Shown here piece by piece: positions 1 to 11,573 of a stretch of 51,428 nt of DNA. Every line of letters starts with the position of its first letter. Position 1 is the stretch's first letter. The stretch is from Plasmodium relictum (taxonomy: Eukaryota; Apicomplexa; Aconoidasida; Haemosporida; Plasmodiidae): contig NW_021628581.1 in assembly GCF_900005765.1 (NCBI RefSeq), positions 1 through 51,428 of the forward strand. The letters are read 5' to 3'. Below the pieces are notes generated by a model that saw only the letters and a list, made by a program, of their open reading frames with translations, was not told the DNA's origin and searched no databases. Made by a program: the position numbers and the translations under genes.

Positions 1-661
1 TAACTAAGTATACGTTTATATATATATATTCGTTTTTATTATATATATATATACTGTTTTCTTATGATGCATAATATTTAATTGAAGTTAAATTTTACTG
101 CATCTTTTAATAAACTTATTAACAGTTATAAATGAGTTTTTATTTACAAAGAATTAATATATTCTTTTAATTAAAAACATACAAATAATTTATAACAATT
201 TATTAAGTCAAAATTTTATGATATTCAATGTTATTTCAAAAAATATACATTGAATAATACATAAATATTTCTCTTATCTCTTAAGTTTTTAATAAGTTAA
301 CATTTCTTTCTTTTAATTTTTATTTACACTAAAAATTAAAACATAACATAACATAACATTCATTTCTTTTAATTTTTATTTACACTAAAAATTAAAACAT
401 ATTATAACATAACATTTCTTTTTAAAAAAACTCTTCCCAAAAAAAAAAAAAACTTTATAAAAAAAAATATTATTAATTTTTTTTTATAATTACAAAGATG
501 TATATATATGTAAAAAAAACAAACAAAAAAAAATAACTTTATATTTTTTTTTTTTTTTTTTTTTTTGTAGGACTAGCGTCAGTGCATGACTAACTTGTAC
601 GTATACAACTAGCAACTAGCTTAGCATGCTACAAAAGGTTAATAATACCTTTTATTAACCA
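1..661 (-). mobile_element. Family-1 LTR, left end cut by the window edge
   Basis: This matches 50757-51331 almost base for base, so about 69 bp of its start lie outside the window. It ends in the family palindrome (GGTTAATAA, short spacer, TTATTAACC) followed by CA at 660-661. It carries the conserved block CTAGCGTCAGTGCATG near 572-587 and long T and A runs. No gene adjoins it on the right, so it looks like a solo LTR. The next base begins the middle of a family-2 LTR, so this copy was inserted into that older repeat. Its target duplication cannot be tested because the left flank is missing. Confidence 0.8.
301..412. repeat. Tandem duplication inside the LTR, unit about 55-60 bp, two copies
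   Basis: The segment starting CATTTCTTT and running through TTTACACTAAAAATTAAAACAT occurs twice in tandem, at about 301-360 and 361-412. The sister LTR at the right edge has it once, near 51052-51117. This is a local duplication or loss that separates two otherwise nearly identical copies. Confidence 0.75.
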
Positions 662-1125
662 GCTACTAACACATAAATTTCATATGTATAATTTACATAA
701 CTAAGCAGTTATCTTTTCAGATTCATTTACTTACTTTAATAAAAATATCCTTTATTGTTACTAAAAAATTAAATATTCATTAAAATTATTAATTATGTGA
801 AAATTATTTAATTAAAGAAAGAAAATGTATTTAAATTATAATTATTAATATCCCTTTAAAAGGTACATACAAATTAAATATTAACAAAAAAAAATACTTT
901 TTGTTTTTCTCTAAATTTCGAATTTAACTTTTATTTTAAAATTTAATTCAATTGGCAAGAAAAATTTTATAAAAATATTTCATGAACTACCATCTAATCA
1001 TTTATAAAAAAACAAAAATATATATATATCTTTTTTTTTTAAGTTACTGATGGATAGCTAACTTGCTATTTTCCGTATGAGCAACTATCATTCTATAAAA
1101 GGTTAATAATGTTTTTTATTTATCA
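662..1125 (-). mobile_element. Family-2 LTR, remaining two-thirds
   Basis: It aligns by eye with the family-2 copy at about 20000-20458. Shared features are a run of short poly-A and poly-T blocks, a TTGGCAAGAAAAATTTT segment, and a close of TTCTATAAAAGGTTAATAATG to TTTATCA. The first part is missing because the family-1 LTR at 1-661 interrupts it. No coding sequence is seen. Confidence 0.65.
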
Positions 1126-1236
1126 TTGATTAAAAAAACGGTTTAATAAAGAGTATACAAGATAGAAAACATTAATTTTATTTATCATAAGAATGCTTTT
1201 ATGATAAACGTATGAAATAAGTATATTCTATGGCTA
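1126..1236 (-). mobile_element. Short LTR fragment
   Basis: It begins TTGATTAAAAAAACGGTTTAATAAAGAGTAT, which resembles the LTR segment TTGAACAAACAAATTAATAAAGAGTATG found just inside the terminus of other copies. It lies between two LTRs and is probably the target copy into which the neighbours inserted. The match is weak and short. Confidence 0.35.
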
Positions 1237-1815
1237 TGGTTAATAAAAAAAATTCTATTAACTTTTTGTAAAATAAAATGAGCTACCAATCACGAAAATA
1301 TAAGATAGCCACTTACTGAAGCTAGTTAAAAAAAAAAATAATGTGATAATTTTTTTTTGTTTATTTTTTTTTTATATACATTTTTGTAATTAAAAAATCA
1401 AAAAATTAAATTCTTTTTTTTTTACTTGTCGATTGATGTTTGTTCGAATTAAAAAGAGAATTAATTTCTACTTATATAAAAAACTTAATATATGAAAAAG
1501 TATAATGTTTATGTTGTATTTAATGTGTATATTTTGAAATAACATTGAATAAATCAGAGTTTTAATTTTTGTTATTTATTTAAATTTTGTGTGTGCGTTG
1601 TTAATTAAGAGAATATACTTATTTTTTGTAAATAAAAACACATTTATAAAAGTAAACATATATCTGTTAAGCAATACAGAATAATTTAATTCAAATATTG
1701 ATATTATACATTATAAAATACCAATATATATATAATAAAAATAAATATATATATATATATATATAAATGCATATTTAGTTATAAATGCTCTTTATTAATT
1801 TGTTTGTTCAATACT
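1237..1815 (+). mobile_element. Family-1 LTR, cut at the AGTAT site
   Basis: It starts TGGTTAATAA and follows the family-1 consensus in sense orientation: CTAGTT plus an A run, a microsatellite of TA, then CTCTTTATTAATTTG. It stops at GTTCAATACT, which is the reverse complement of AGTATTGAAC. The next base is the TG of another LTR. The missing end is the last about 35 bp. The break falls exactly at the site used in two other nested insertions in this window. Confidence 0.75.
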
Positions 1816-2437
1816 TGGTTAATAAAAGATATTATTAATCTTTTGTAGTACATTAAGTTAGTTTACTAGTCGTGTATATACAAGTCAGTCATGCATTAAC
1901 GCTAGTTAAAAAAAAAAAATAGAGTTACTTTTTTTTTTGTTCGTTTATTTTATTTTATATACATCTTTGTAATTAAAAAAAAATTAAACTATTTTTTTTT
2001 ATTTTTTTTTTTTTTTTGGATAAATGTTTATTCAAAAAAATTAATTAGATAATTAATTTTTACTTAAATGAAAAACTTAATCGATGAAAGTATAATGTTT
2101 ATGTAATATTCAATGTGTATTTTTATTTAATAACATTAAATGAATTATATTTTGACTTGTGTCATTTGTTATAAATTAAGTGTATGTGTTTTTAATTAAA
2201 AGAATATACTTTTTCTTTGTAAATAAAAACTTCTTCATAACAATTTAACATATTTATTAAAAGGTACAGTAAAATTTAATTTAAATTAAATATTATACAT
2301 TATAAAATACCAATATATATATAGTAAAAATAAATATGTATATATATATATAAACTCATATTTGTTTATATGTGCTCTTTATTAATTTTTTTGTTTAATA
2401 CTCTAGCAAAGTCATTAAGCATCCAATTAACAAATCA
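1816..2437 (+). mobile_element. Family-1 LTR, full length, nested
   Basis: Complete copy of 622 bp from TGGTTAATAAAAG to AACAAATCA. The palindrome at the start, the conserved CATGCATTAACGCTAGTT block at about 1891-1908 and the terminal inverted repeat are all present. Left flank is ATACT (reverse complement AGTAT), the interrupted end of the neighbouring LTR. The right flank TATAT does not match it, so the right junction has been rearranged since insertion. Confidence 0.8.
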
Positions 2438-2456
2438 TATATATATAATAAATTAA

Positions 2457-2494
<38 letters not shown>

Positions 2495-2580
2495 CTGTAT
2501 ATCTAGCTACACATTCTCTTTATTAATATGTTTGTTTAATATTCTAGGAAAGTCATTAAACAGGCAATTTATAATATATA
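2438..2580 (+). mobile_element. Family-1 LTR terminal fragment with a TA microsatellite
   Basis: A (TA)n tract of about 30 bp is followed by TTCTCTTTATTAATATG and a degenerate terminus (TCTAGGAAAGTCATTAAACAGGCAATTTATAA). It duplicates the end already present in the adjoining LTR, so it is a separate truncated copy, not the missing end of the copy at 1237. Confidence 0.6.
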
Positions 2581-2701
2581 AATGTTATTTATATTTTAAA
2601 AATCTGTTGGCAATAAATATTTTTTTTTTTAATTTTCGTTTAATTATACAATTTTAATGGAAAAATTATTATAAAAATTTTGATCTATTTCTTAAAATTA
2701 A

Positions 2702-2880
2702 ATTAATTTACTTGATGATATGCTTGGATTACCCAGATGGCACCTAAAGTATATTAATTTATTGGTAAAGATCTAGGATTGAAGATAGTTCTCTATTCCT
2801 TCAGATAGCCTTCTGTTGAACACACAAAGTAGTGAAGAAACCAATAGTTGGACTTTGTTGAAATCTTATATTATAAATAA
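2702..2880. other. G+C-elevated island beside an LTR fragment
   Basis: The lines from 2701 to 2870 are about 35% G+C, twice the background. On the + strand one frame reads LDDMLGLPRWHLKYINLL, hits clustered stops, then reads FSIPSDSLLLNTQSSEE. The minus strand also has a frame with a single stop. It starts about 120 bp after an LTR terminus, so it may be a relic of retrotransposon internal sequence or a decayed gene. Strand is undecided. Confidence 0.35.
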
Positions 2881-3814
2881 AATATTTAATTGGATTATCA
2901 TATTTTATTTTCATTTATATATATATTTTTTATCTAAAAAAAAAAAAAATTGTAAATGTATAAGTGATAATAAAGAGAAAAGAAAATAAAAGAAAATAAG
3001 AACATTTCTTTGGGTTATTATACAACTAATTCTAATACATAAAAGGAGATTATTTTATTATAATTAATATTAAATTCATTATATAGACTAAAGTAAGTAT
3101 AATAAAAATTAAAAATAGAATTTATTATGAAAAATTAATATAATTTCTTTAAGAAATAAAAAATGAGGAATTAGAAATACTGAGATAATAATATTGGTAA
3201 AGATATAATACATAGTAAATATAATTAATTTAAAAGAACCATAATATATAATAGTGAATAATTAATTGTAATTAATGATTAATATCCATGAAGAGTATCG
3301 AATATTAAAATAAATTTTATAAAGGGAAAAAGTTGCAATTAAATGTAATTGTATTGAAAATAATTATAATATTTATGGTATGTTTTAATTTATTATTTTA
3401 ATTTTAATACTTAATTTAATGATTTATTTTATATTTTCATTAAAAATTTTGTACAATTTGTTTATTCGTATATACAATAGTGACATTATTTTAAGATTTT
3501 TCTTTATTAAGGTAAAATTTTAATAAGCAATATAATAGAATAGAAAAAAAAGTTTAAAATTGAGTCTTAAGTTATATGTAAATTAAATTAAGAAAATATG
3601 CAACTATTAAGTACTTTCAAAGTATGTCAATTTAATAAAATATAGTTATTATTAATTTATGAATATTTATAAAATAAAAGACAAAATACTTTTTCGTATA
3701 TATCATAAAGATTCATTTATAATTTTGTTAAACCATAATAATAAAATTTTTGAAATCATAATATTTATATAAAATTTCATATATACATATTTTTGTTACA
3801 TAACTTATTTGTGA

Positions 3815-4088
3815 TTAAGAACATAAAGTACAACTTAAGAAACTCATGAATAATAGAAAAAAATTGATTTATTTTTAATATTTTAAAAAGAAATATATAA
3901 AATTTGTAGGTAATATATTAAGTGAAGTTAACAGTAATAATATAAAAAAATTTACATCAATAGTGTTACCATTTGATAATCCTTTTTTTTTTCTTAAACA
4001 TATAAATGAGTATAAAAAAAATAAAATAGATATCATCAAAGCAAATTTTCTTTATTCTTTTTTCAATAATAAGTATTATTTTATGTAG
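3815..4088 (+). pseudogene. Coding-like remnant, one internal stop
   Basis: About 90 codons stay in one frame with a single TAA. The reading includes KFVGNILSEVNSNNIKKF and later HINEYKKNKIDIIKANF, a lysine, asparagine and isoleucine rich composition typical of Plasmodium proteins. There is no start codon and it ends at TAG. No family is recognised. Confidence 0.35.
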
Positions 4089-6946
4089 AACAAAAAAACT
4101 CTTATTATTTTTATATATATATGTATATTTTTTTTTATACTTTTATTAGTCCACTTAATTATTTTCAATGAATATCTTACGTATGATTTTATTTTATGTT
4201 TCTGATAAGTTTTGAAAGTTAATGTAAATAAGAAAGAACTAAAACTATTTGTTTAAATAGAAAAAACCTACTTAAAAAATTGAAAGGAAAAAAAAGAATC
4301 AATAAATAAAATTATAACACATAATACTTATTCAAAAAATAGTGCGAATATTGAACTGATGTTAACAATTAATAAGGGAAAATAGCAAAAAATATTTTAG
4401 TACAAAATATGATAGAAAAAGATAAAAAAAAAATTTATAAAAAAAAATTTGAATTTTCAAGTATATATAAATAGCGAATATAACACTTTTTATATATATT
4501 AAATCTACACAATGAATTATATGAAAATATATTCTTTATTGAAAAATTTCATATTTATTTTAAAATACATTTATAATATATATATATGATAAGCACCACA
4601 ATTATATTAATTCTTATATTGTTATATATAGTGGTGTTCAAATTTTAAATAATTTTTTTTTTATTATTAAAAACATTAGTATTCTTAAGTTAGAACTACT
4701 TAAACTTTTTAATCTCAGACTATGATATTTTTTTGCTTATTTTCATTTCTATATTAATGTAATTTTGTTTACAAAAGAAGATTAGAAATACGTTTTTATT
4801 AATGAGTATTTAAAAAGATTGATTCTTCTTTATAATGAGATGCCATTAATATATAGAAATTAATTAAATTAATATATATGCATTCACATGAATGGACGAT
4901 AAAAAGTTGAAACATGGAAACAAATAAACAAAAAAATTAAAAATTGTAAAATTAAAAGGAACAATATAGGATTTGTTTGTAAAATGTGATTCTATTTCAA
5001 AATTATTGAGTTCTAATAAACAAAAAAAAAGAAGTCATATTAGGGATATTAAATGTTGAAATAATGAAAACAAGAAAAAAAAAAATTATAATGTTTTTTA
5101 TAAGAAGAAAAAGGATTAAATCATTTAAGAAAATCATTAAAAATATTTTTTCAATCATAATTTAATATTATGAGGTTTTTCTATTATATATAAAACAATG
5201 CCAGCATAAATGGAAATTCATTGGACACATTTATTAAGAATATGAAGAAGTTTTATTAAATCTATTAATTCTATATTTAAAATGAATCGTTTGAATTAAT
5301 TTTATGATTTTCTATAATCTATGAATGATTTACATGTGAAAATATAGAAAGATAAAGAATTAAAATGCTTAAAGTGTATTCATAATATTACAAGTAAAAA
5401 AAATCAATAAAGTCAAAGAATATAATAAATGAATATGAAAAAAAAGAAATAAAAAAAATTTGTTTTTCATTAAACATTTATTGCATCACAATGAGATAAG
5501 TCATTTTTTGTGAAACTTACAACTATACTTCTGCTTACACATTATTACAATTTTTTATTTGAAGATGCATAAGAGATATTTGAATAATGCAAATAGTCTT
5601 TGATTAAAATAAAGAAAAAATGGAATTGAAATAAGTAAGATTGTTCCATATATTACAAATATTTTTAAGAAAAACACCAGATAATATATATGCATTAAAA
5701 TTTTTTTTTTTTTTCAAGATATCCTTTATTAAAATAAAAAAATTTAAGTTATTTAAATTGTGATTAAGATTAAATAAATAAAAATCAAATTAAAATATAT
5801 ATATATGCAATATAATTTCAATAATTAAAATTTATTTCATTCTGATTTGTATTTCATGGACAAAAACTTTACAATTTTATTGAAAATTCAAAATAAAAAA
5901 TACAGCATAATAAAAACAAAAGAATCTTTTTCTTTTTTTTTTTTTTTAAGAGTATAGTATTTTTATTTTTATTTTTATTTATTTTTAAGGGAAAATATTC
6001 ATGTATTTAAAAAATTCAACTTAATTTTTTATCTTGGTAAATACTTCAATAAAAAATTATCTATATAAAAAATTTTTTACAATAATTTAAAGAAGACAAT
6101 AATACATCAATGGACTTGTTTTTATGTGTGTAATATTGAAAAGTAAATATTAATTTAAAAATTTTTTTTACAATATTGTACGTTTTATTATTATAATTTT
6201 TTTTTTATAATAATTTTTCCATAAATAACCCCCAAATGAAGTCGTTCACCTGCTTGCATAGATATATTTTATAATTTAATGAAATTATTTTTTTATATAA
6301 TTTTTAATATGGGATACATTTTTAAGATTTTTTCATTTCAAAATAATTTTTTAATATATTACTAAATGTATGAACTTAACTATAATTTTCATATAATCTT
6401 AAAATTAATTTTATAGAATTATCAAATTATAGTAAATCATTAAAAAATATTTGATAAAATATTTACTAAAAAATTTTAATATATTTATATTTTTACTCTA
6501 TTGGAATATTCTTCTTTTGGATTTTTACAACAAATTAAACTAGATTAAATTCATTAAATTAAGAATATTTGAATTTCTTATTTACTATAATTGGCACTTT
6601 ATTTTGTTAAGTTAAATATCAAAAAAAAAAAATATATATTTAAAAATAATAGAAATTTATGATGCTAATAATGCAAATTACAGTTAAATTATAAGTATAA
6701 TATATTAAATGAAATAATAAAGAATTAAAAAAAAAATAATAATAAAAATTTTTAATGATAAAAATATGGGTATGTATAAATTGCAAGATTTACAACATTT
6801 TAATGATTATGTAATGTCAAGATGATTATTAGTGGTACAAAAAAATTAATTCATAATAAAAATTAAATCTTTGCAAATTTTTATTTAAAGAATAAATTAA
6901 AAAAAAAGACACAAATGTAAAGTCAAAAGGTAAAAATGTATTTTAA

Positions 6947-7093
6947 AACAAGGATAACACACAATATAAACGTTGTTATCATAAAAAGGATGGTGACATT
7001 AAAGATGTAAGTTATAATAGCGAGTACACTTTCGCAATGATATATATTGAAGCGTTGGTAACTTTATTACGTTCTAGAAATATAAAAAAATAA
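6947..7093 (+). pseudogene. Coding-like remnant, 48 open codons
   Basis: This is the clearest island of the decayed region. It has about 33% G+C and one frame reading CYHKKDGDIKDVSYNSEY and then TFAMIYIEALVTLLRSRN before TAA. Just after it, another frame continues NNDEYEIQRLQLSL, which suggests a frameshift at the A run near 7084-7090. The alternation of hydrophobic and charged residues looks like a helical protein. The gene family is not recognised. Confidence 0.45.
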
Positions 7094-10000
7094 CGATGAA
7101 TATGAGATTCAACGTTTACAACTTAGTTTATGAATAAAAAAATAAAGATAATAAAAATCTGGAAAATATAAAAAAAGCCATAAAAGGGAACAATTATTAA
7201 AATATAATTAACTATTTTTGTATATTCTATATTTTTTAAGGTAAAAAATATATAAACTAATTGTACCTTGAAATGTATACAAATTGTGTTAGTATGGTGA
7301 TGTAAATAATAGTAATAAGAACCTTTTAAGTTTATACTTAATTTGGATTCTAGAGAAAATGCTGGCGTTATATAAATGAAACGAAAGAAACGAATGAAAT
7401 AATTTTAGAAAGATTTGTATATATATATATATATATTTTTACATATTTTTTTCATCATATTTCATTATATTAATATTTTAGTCATTCAATTATATACAAA
7501 ACTTTCACTGTAAATATTTAGTATAACTGTAAAAAGTATATTTAGGAAAGTATACGGATAAAAAGTAGGAGAAAAAGGATATCCTAAATTAAATGAAGGA
7601 TTTTAAATAATAGTTATTTATGAATAATATAAAAAAAAAAAAAAAAGTAATAATAAACAAAAAATAAAAATTTATAATTAAATAATATTATACAAAAGTT
7701 AGCTGAATATCGAATTATACTATGAAAAGACTTAATTTTATTATAAGTACTAAAATATAATATATCTTGTAAAATATATTTTTTTTTATAAGTAAATAAA
7801 AATAAAATAAATAGATAATTTTATCATGTATTATAATTTACGTTTACCAAATTTTATATTATTAATATTGTTATTTAAAATATAGGGGTAACAAAATCAA
7901 TGCATTTTAATATTATTGCATATAAATATGATGCAGTAAATGTTATGATAATTAGTTATTATTAGCCAAGTGATATTGGTGTTTATATAATATACGTATT
8001 GTATATATGTATAAGTGATAATAAAAAAAAAATAAAACTCTTGATGTTTATTAGTTCACATATATACATTAAAACAATACATATATAATAATAACTCATT
8101 AAATTAAGATAACTTTTATTTAGTCTTAATAAAAAAAAAAATAAGATCCATTAAATTTTAATTTTTAAAGTAAAATTTTTAAAATTTTTATTAAATACTC
8201 TGATAGATTCTGTGTCAAAAAATGGAATATATATTATATCGATGAAGGTAATGATATATATAAATTTTATGAAAAAAATAGAAAAGAATAAAAATATAAA
8301 TACGAAATTAAAATTTTCTATTTTTTCATATATATTGTTTAGGTGATTTCATATGATTTCATGAATTATAATGAAGAGATTAGAAATTTAAATATGACCT
8401 AATAGATTTATCCTTCTAAAAAGCTTGAATTATTAAATAGATATGCTATTTAAACTTATTTATTGAGTCTTAAATTTCATCCTTTATGAAGCAGTGTGCA
8501 GAAAAAGAATTATACTATGTAAAAGTTTACATATTCCAGAAGAATGAATAAATTATATATTTTTTTTTTTTGTGATTCATACAAGTATAAATATCTGAGA
8601 GAGAAAACTTAGAGTTCCATAATTTACAGTAAAGGGGAAATGAAAGGGGTAAAAAAAAGGAAACCATTTTAAGAGAAAAATATTTTTAAGAACATAAAGA
8701 TATAATTATAAAAATTCTAAACAATATTAAATATTTTAGATAAAATGAAGCTTTAAGATTAATATGTTATGATTCAAAACTAAATTTGAATTTATAAGTT
8801 AAGGAACAATGCCCATATATGAAGCTACATCTGGAAAACTAAAGAAAATTTTAAAATATTTAAAATATAAATAAATATTGTTTTGGATGAACTAGATAGA
8901 GAAAAAAATGAAGATATAAAATAAATAAGGATGAAATGGAATTTTTTCTTTTAAACATGATGCATTTTCATCTTAAAATGTTATTAGTGAAGAGGAAAGT
9001 TAATAGATATCTCAACTAAATAAAATAATTATGAAGCCTAAAATGGTTCGAATAATATTTTTAATAGCTTACAAAAGGTTTAAAATGGCTTAAATTAAAA
9101 AGAAAATAGGCATAAAATAATTTATGTTAAATCTAATAATATTATTAAAAAAATTCAAAGAAATAAATTAAAAGCAAAAAATGAGCAATAGAAAAAATAG
9201 AATCTGTTATTTTCATAAAAAATATATAAAGTATACCTAAAAAGATTAAGAAACTAATCATTAGTAATAATTAATATTGTGAAATTATTAAAAATAAATG
9301 CAATTATATAAAAAAACTCATAGATTCATTAAAAAAAAAAAAAATCAAATACAAAATGAATTGAAAATACATATATAAAAAATTGATCTATTAGAAATTT
9401 TGTTTAGCTAATTTATTACTAACTACTTAACAGTAATGTAGAGTTTAAATGAATTTAAAATAAAAATGCTTATGCTTATTGTGTATTAGTTTTAAGTAAA
9501 TATTACAAATTTTCTTTATATAGGGAAAATTTATTGTCAAATAGTTATTAATATCTTTATTTTAAATATGTATTATTTTAAAAATTTAATGAATTGTGAA
9601 CTAAAATGAAGATCATTTCAAAAGAAAGGAAAAAAAAAAGGAAATGGAGACAATTATATGCTAAATAAATTTTTAATATTAAATAAAACATTAAACGAAA
9701 ATGATAATATACTAAAAGAAACAAGAAAATATAAAGTATAATATTATAGAATAATTATTCAAAGGCATAGTAAAATAAAAAAAAAATATATAAACAATAA
9801 GGGGAACGTTGTAGAAGTTGAAGGATATATAAAAAAACATAAAAGTTAAATACTTATTGTTTATCGTAAAAGTACAAGTGAATATACATTAATAACTAAA
9901 AAATTTATGAAAAAATTAAAACTTAATAAAAAATGAATTAGAAACAAATATAATAAAAATAATTAAATCAAAAAATATAAAAAGAAGTATCCTTTTTATT

Positions 10001-10330
10001 AGGAAGAAAAAAATTATTAAAAAAACGTAAACTATTTACACGTACAAGGAGTTCTGACCTGTCAAAAAAGAAGAATGAAAAAATATCGATTGCATTAAAT
10101 AACTACATACAATAATAAAATAAAGTACAATACGCCCAAAATATTTAAGAATATTGAGTATAATAAAAGAATTAAAGAATTTTTATTTGATTTAATACTC
10201 CAATTTTGTTTTTAATTATATAATATATAAAAACAAAGGAAAAGGAAAGTTTCATTCTAGTAAGGATAAAAACGAATAAAATGAAAAAATACAATTCATG
10301 TTTCTATAGTTATTAGAAGGCATTTTAGTT

Positions 10331-10970
10331 AATCTAATAATTTTTTTTAATTATAGTTTGCACTATTCTATATAAAAAAAAGTATACATAAATTGATATT
10401 AAAAAATAAGTAGATATTAATATTAATATATATTGTATTAACTTATATGGTTACAATAAAAAGATGTAAGACAAAAAAATATTTTTTTATGAATAAAATC
10501 TTAATATATTTTATTTTTAATTAATATTTATATTTTAAATATAAACTTTGTTTTTCTATTGAATATTACTGTTTTTTATATTTTTTTTTTACACAATAAT
10601 TTTGGGGTTTTATTATTATTTTATTACTATTAAGACACCATTTTAAACATAAACTTTATTTATTTTTATATTATAATTTTCTTAATATAAAATAACACTT
10701 TTATCATATGTTAAATAGTAACGCGATTGTAATATTTTAAAAAATCCAAATAATACATATATTTATCTTTTAAAAAAGCAAAAATTCTAAAATTTTAATT
10801 TATTATATTTTTTTTTTTTTAAATTAATATATTTCCTTAACAAAAATAAAATAAATTGTATCATTTTATGCATAATAAAAAAAAATATAATGTCAAATTA
10901 TTATGAAAACTAAATTTCTGAATTAATTACTTTTGAAAAAGTATAAAAAAAAATAACTTTTATGTGTTAA
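10331..10970. other. AT-rich stretch with nothing recognisable
   Basis: Homopolymer-rich noncoding DNA. No open frame, palindrome or repeat relationship to the LTR families was seen. Confidence 0.6.
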
Positions 10971-11573
10971 TGATTTATTAATTGCCTGTTTAATGACTTT
11001 TCTAGAATATTGAACAAACAAATTAATAAAGAGCATGCACAACTAAATATGCAGATTTTTATATATATATATACTTATTTTTATTATATATATATTGGTA
11101 TTTTATAATGTATAATATTTATATTTGGATTAAATTATTCCGTATTGCTTAACAGATATATTTTTACTTTTATAAATATATTTTTATTTACAAAGAATTA
11201 GTATATTCTTTTAATTAAAAACACACACAATTTATAACAAATAACAAAAGTTAAAACTCTTATTTATTCAATATTATTTCAATACATACACACCAAATAC
11301 AGCATAAACATAATACTTTTTATTTATTTAAATTTTTATGTAAGTAAAAATTAATTTTCTTTTTAATTCGAACAAAAGTCAATCGACAAAAAAAAAAAAT
11401 AATTTTTTTTTTTTTTTTTTAATTACAAAGATGTAAGTAAATAAAATAAACAAAAAAAAATATCACTTTATATTTTTTTTTTTAACTAGTGTCAGTGCAT
11501 GGCTAACTTATATTTTCCTGATTAGTAGCCCATTTTATTTTAAAAAGGTTAATAATAACTTTTTTATTGACCA
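10971..11573 (-). mobile_element. Family-1 solo LTR, target duplication GTTAA/ATTAA
   Basis: A complete 603-bp copy starts TGATTTATTAATTGCC and ends TTTATTGACCA. The five bases before it (GTTAA) and after it (ATTAA) agree at four of five positions, as expected for an ageing target-site duplication. It carries the block AACTAGTGTCAGTGCATGG at about 11486-11504. No internal region or partner LTR is close, so it is a solo LTR left by recombination. Confidence 0.85.

Larger units (their letters stand above)
2700..10330 (+). pseudogene. Possible decayed large gene (coding-like islands, no intact frame)
   Basis: No complete gene is visible, but several islands stand out from the surrounding DNA by higher G+C, A over T on the + strand, and amino-acid-like composition. 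They are at about 2702-2880, 3815-4088, 5195-5420, 6947-7093, 7340-7400, 8480-8560, 9845-9925 and 10040-10200. Frames change between islands and stop codons interrupt them. The span of about 7.6 kb would suit one of the large secreted or rhoptry proteins that malaria parasites keep near telomeres. However, I see no motif that identifies a family, and it could also be several unrelated relics. In DNA this AT-rich, 50-60 open codons can occur by chance, so the claim rests on composition as well as frame. Confidence 0.35.

Noticed and set aside
2708-2730. LLDDML looked like the YxDD box of reverse transcriptase
   Set aside because: The residues around it do not fit the conserved context of the box, and stops follow soon after. 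A three-residue match is not evidence.
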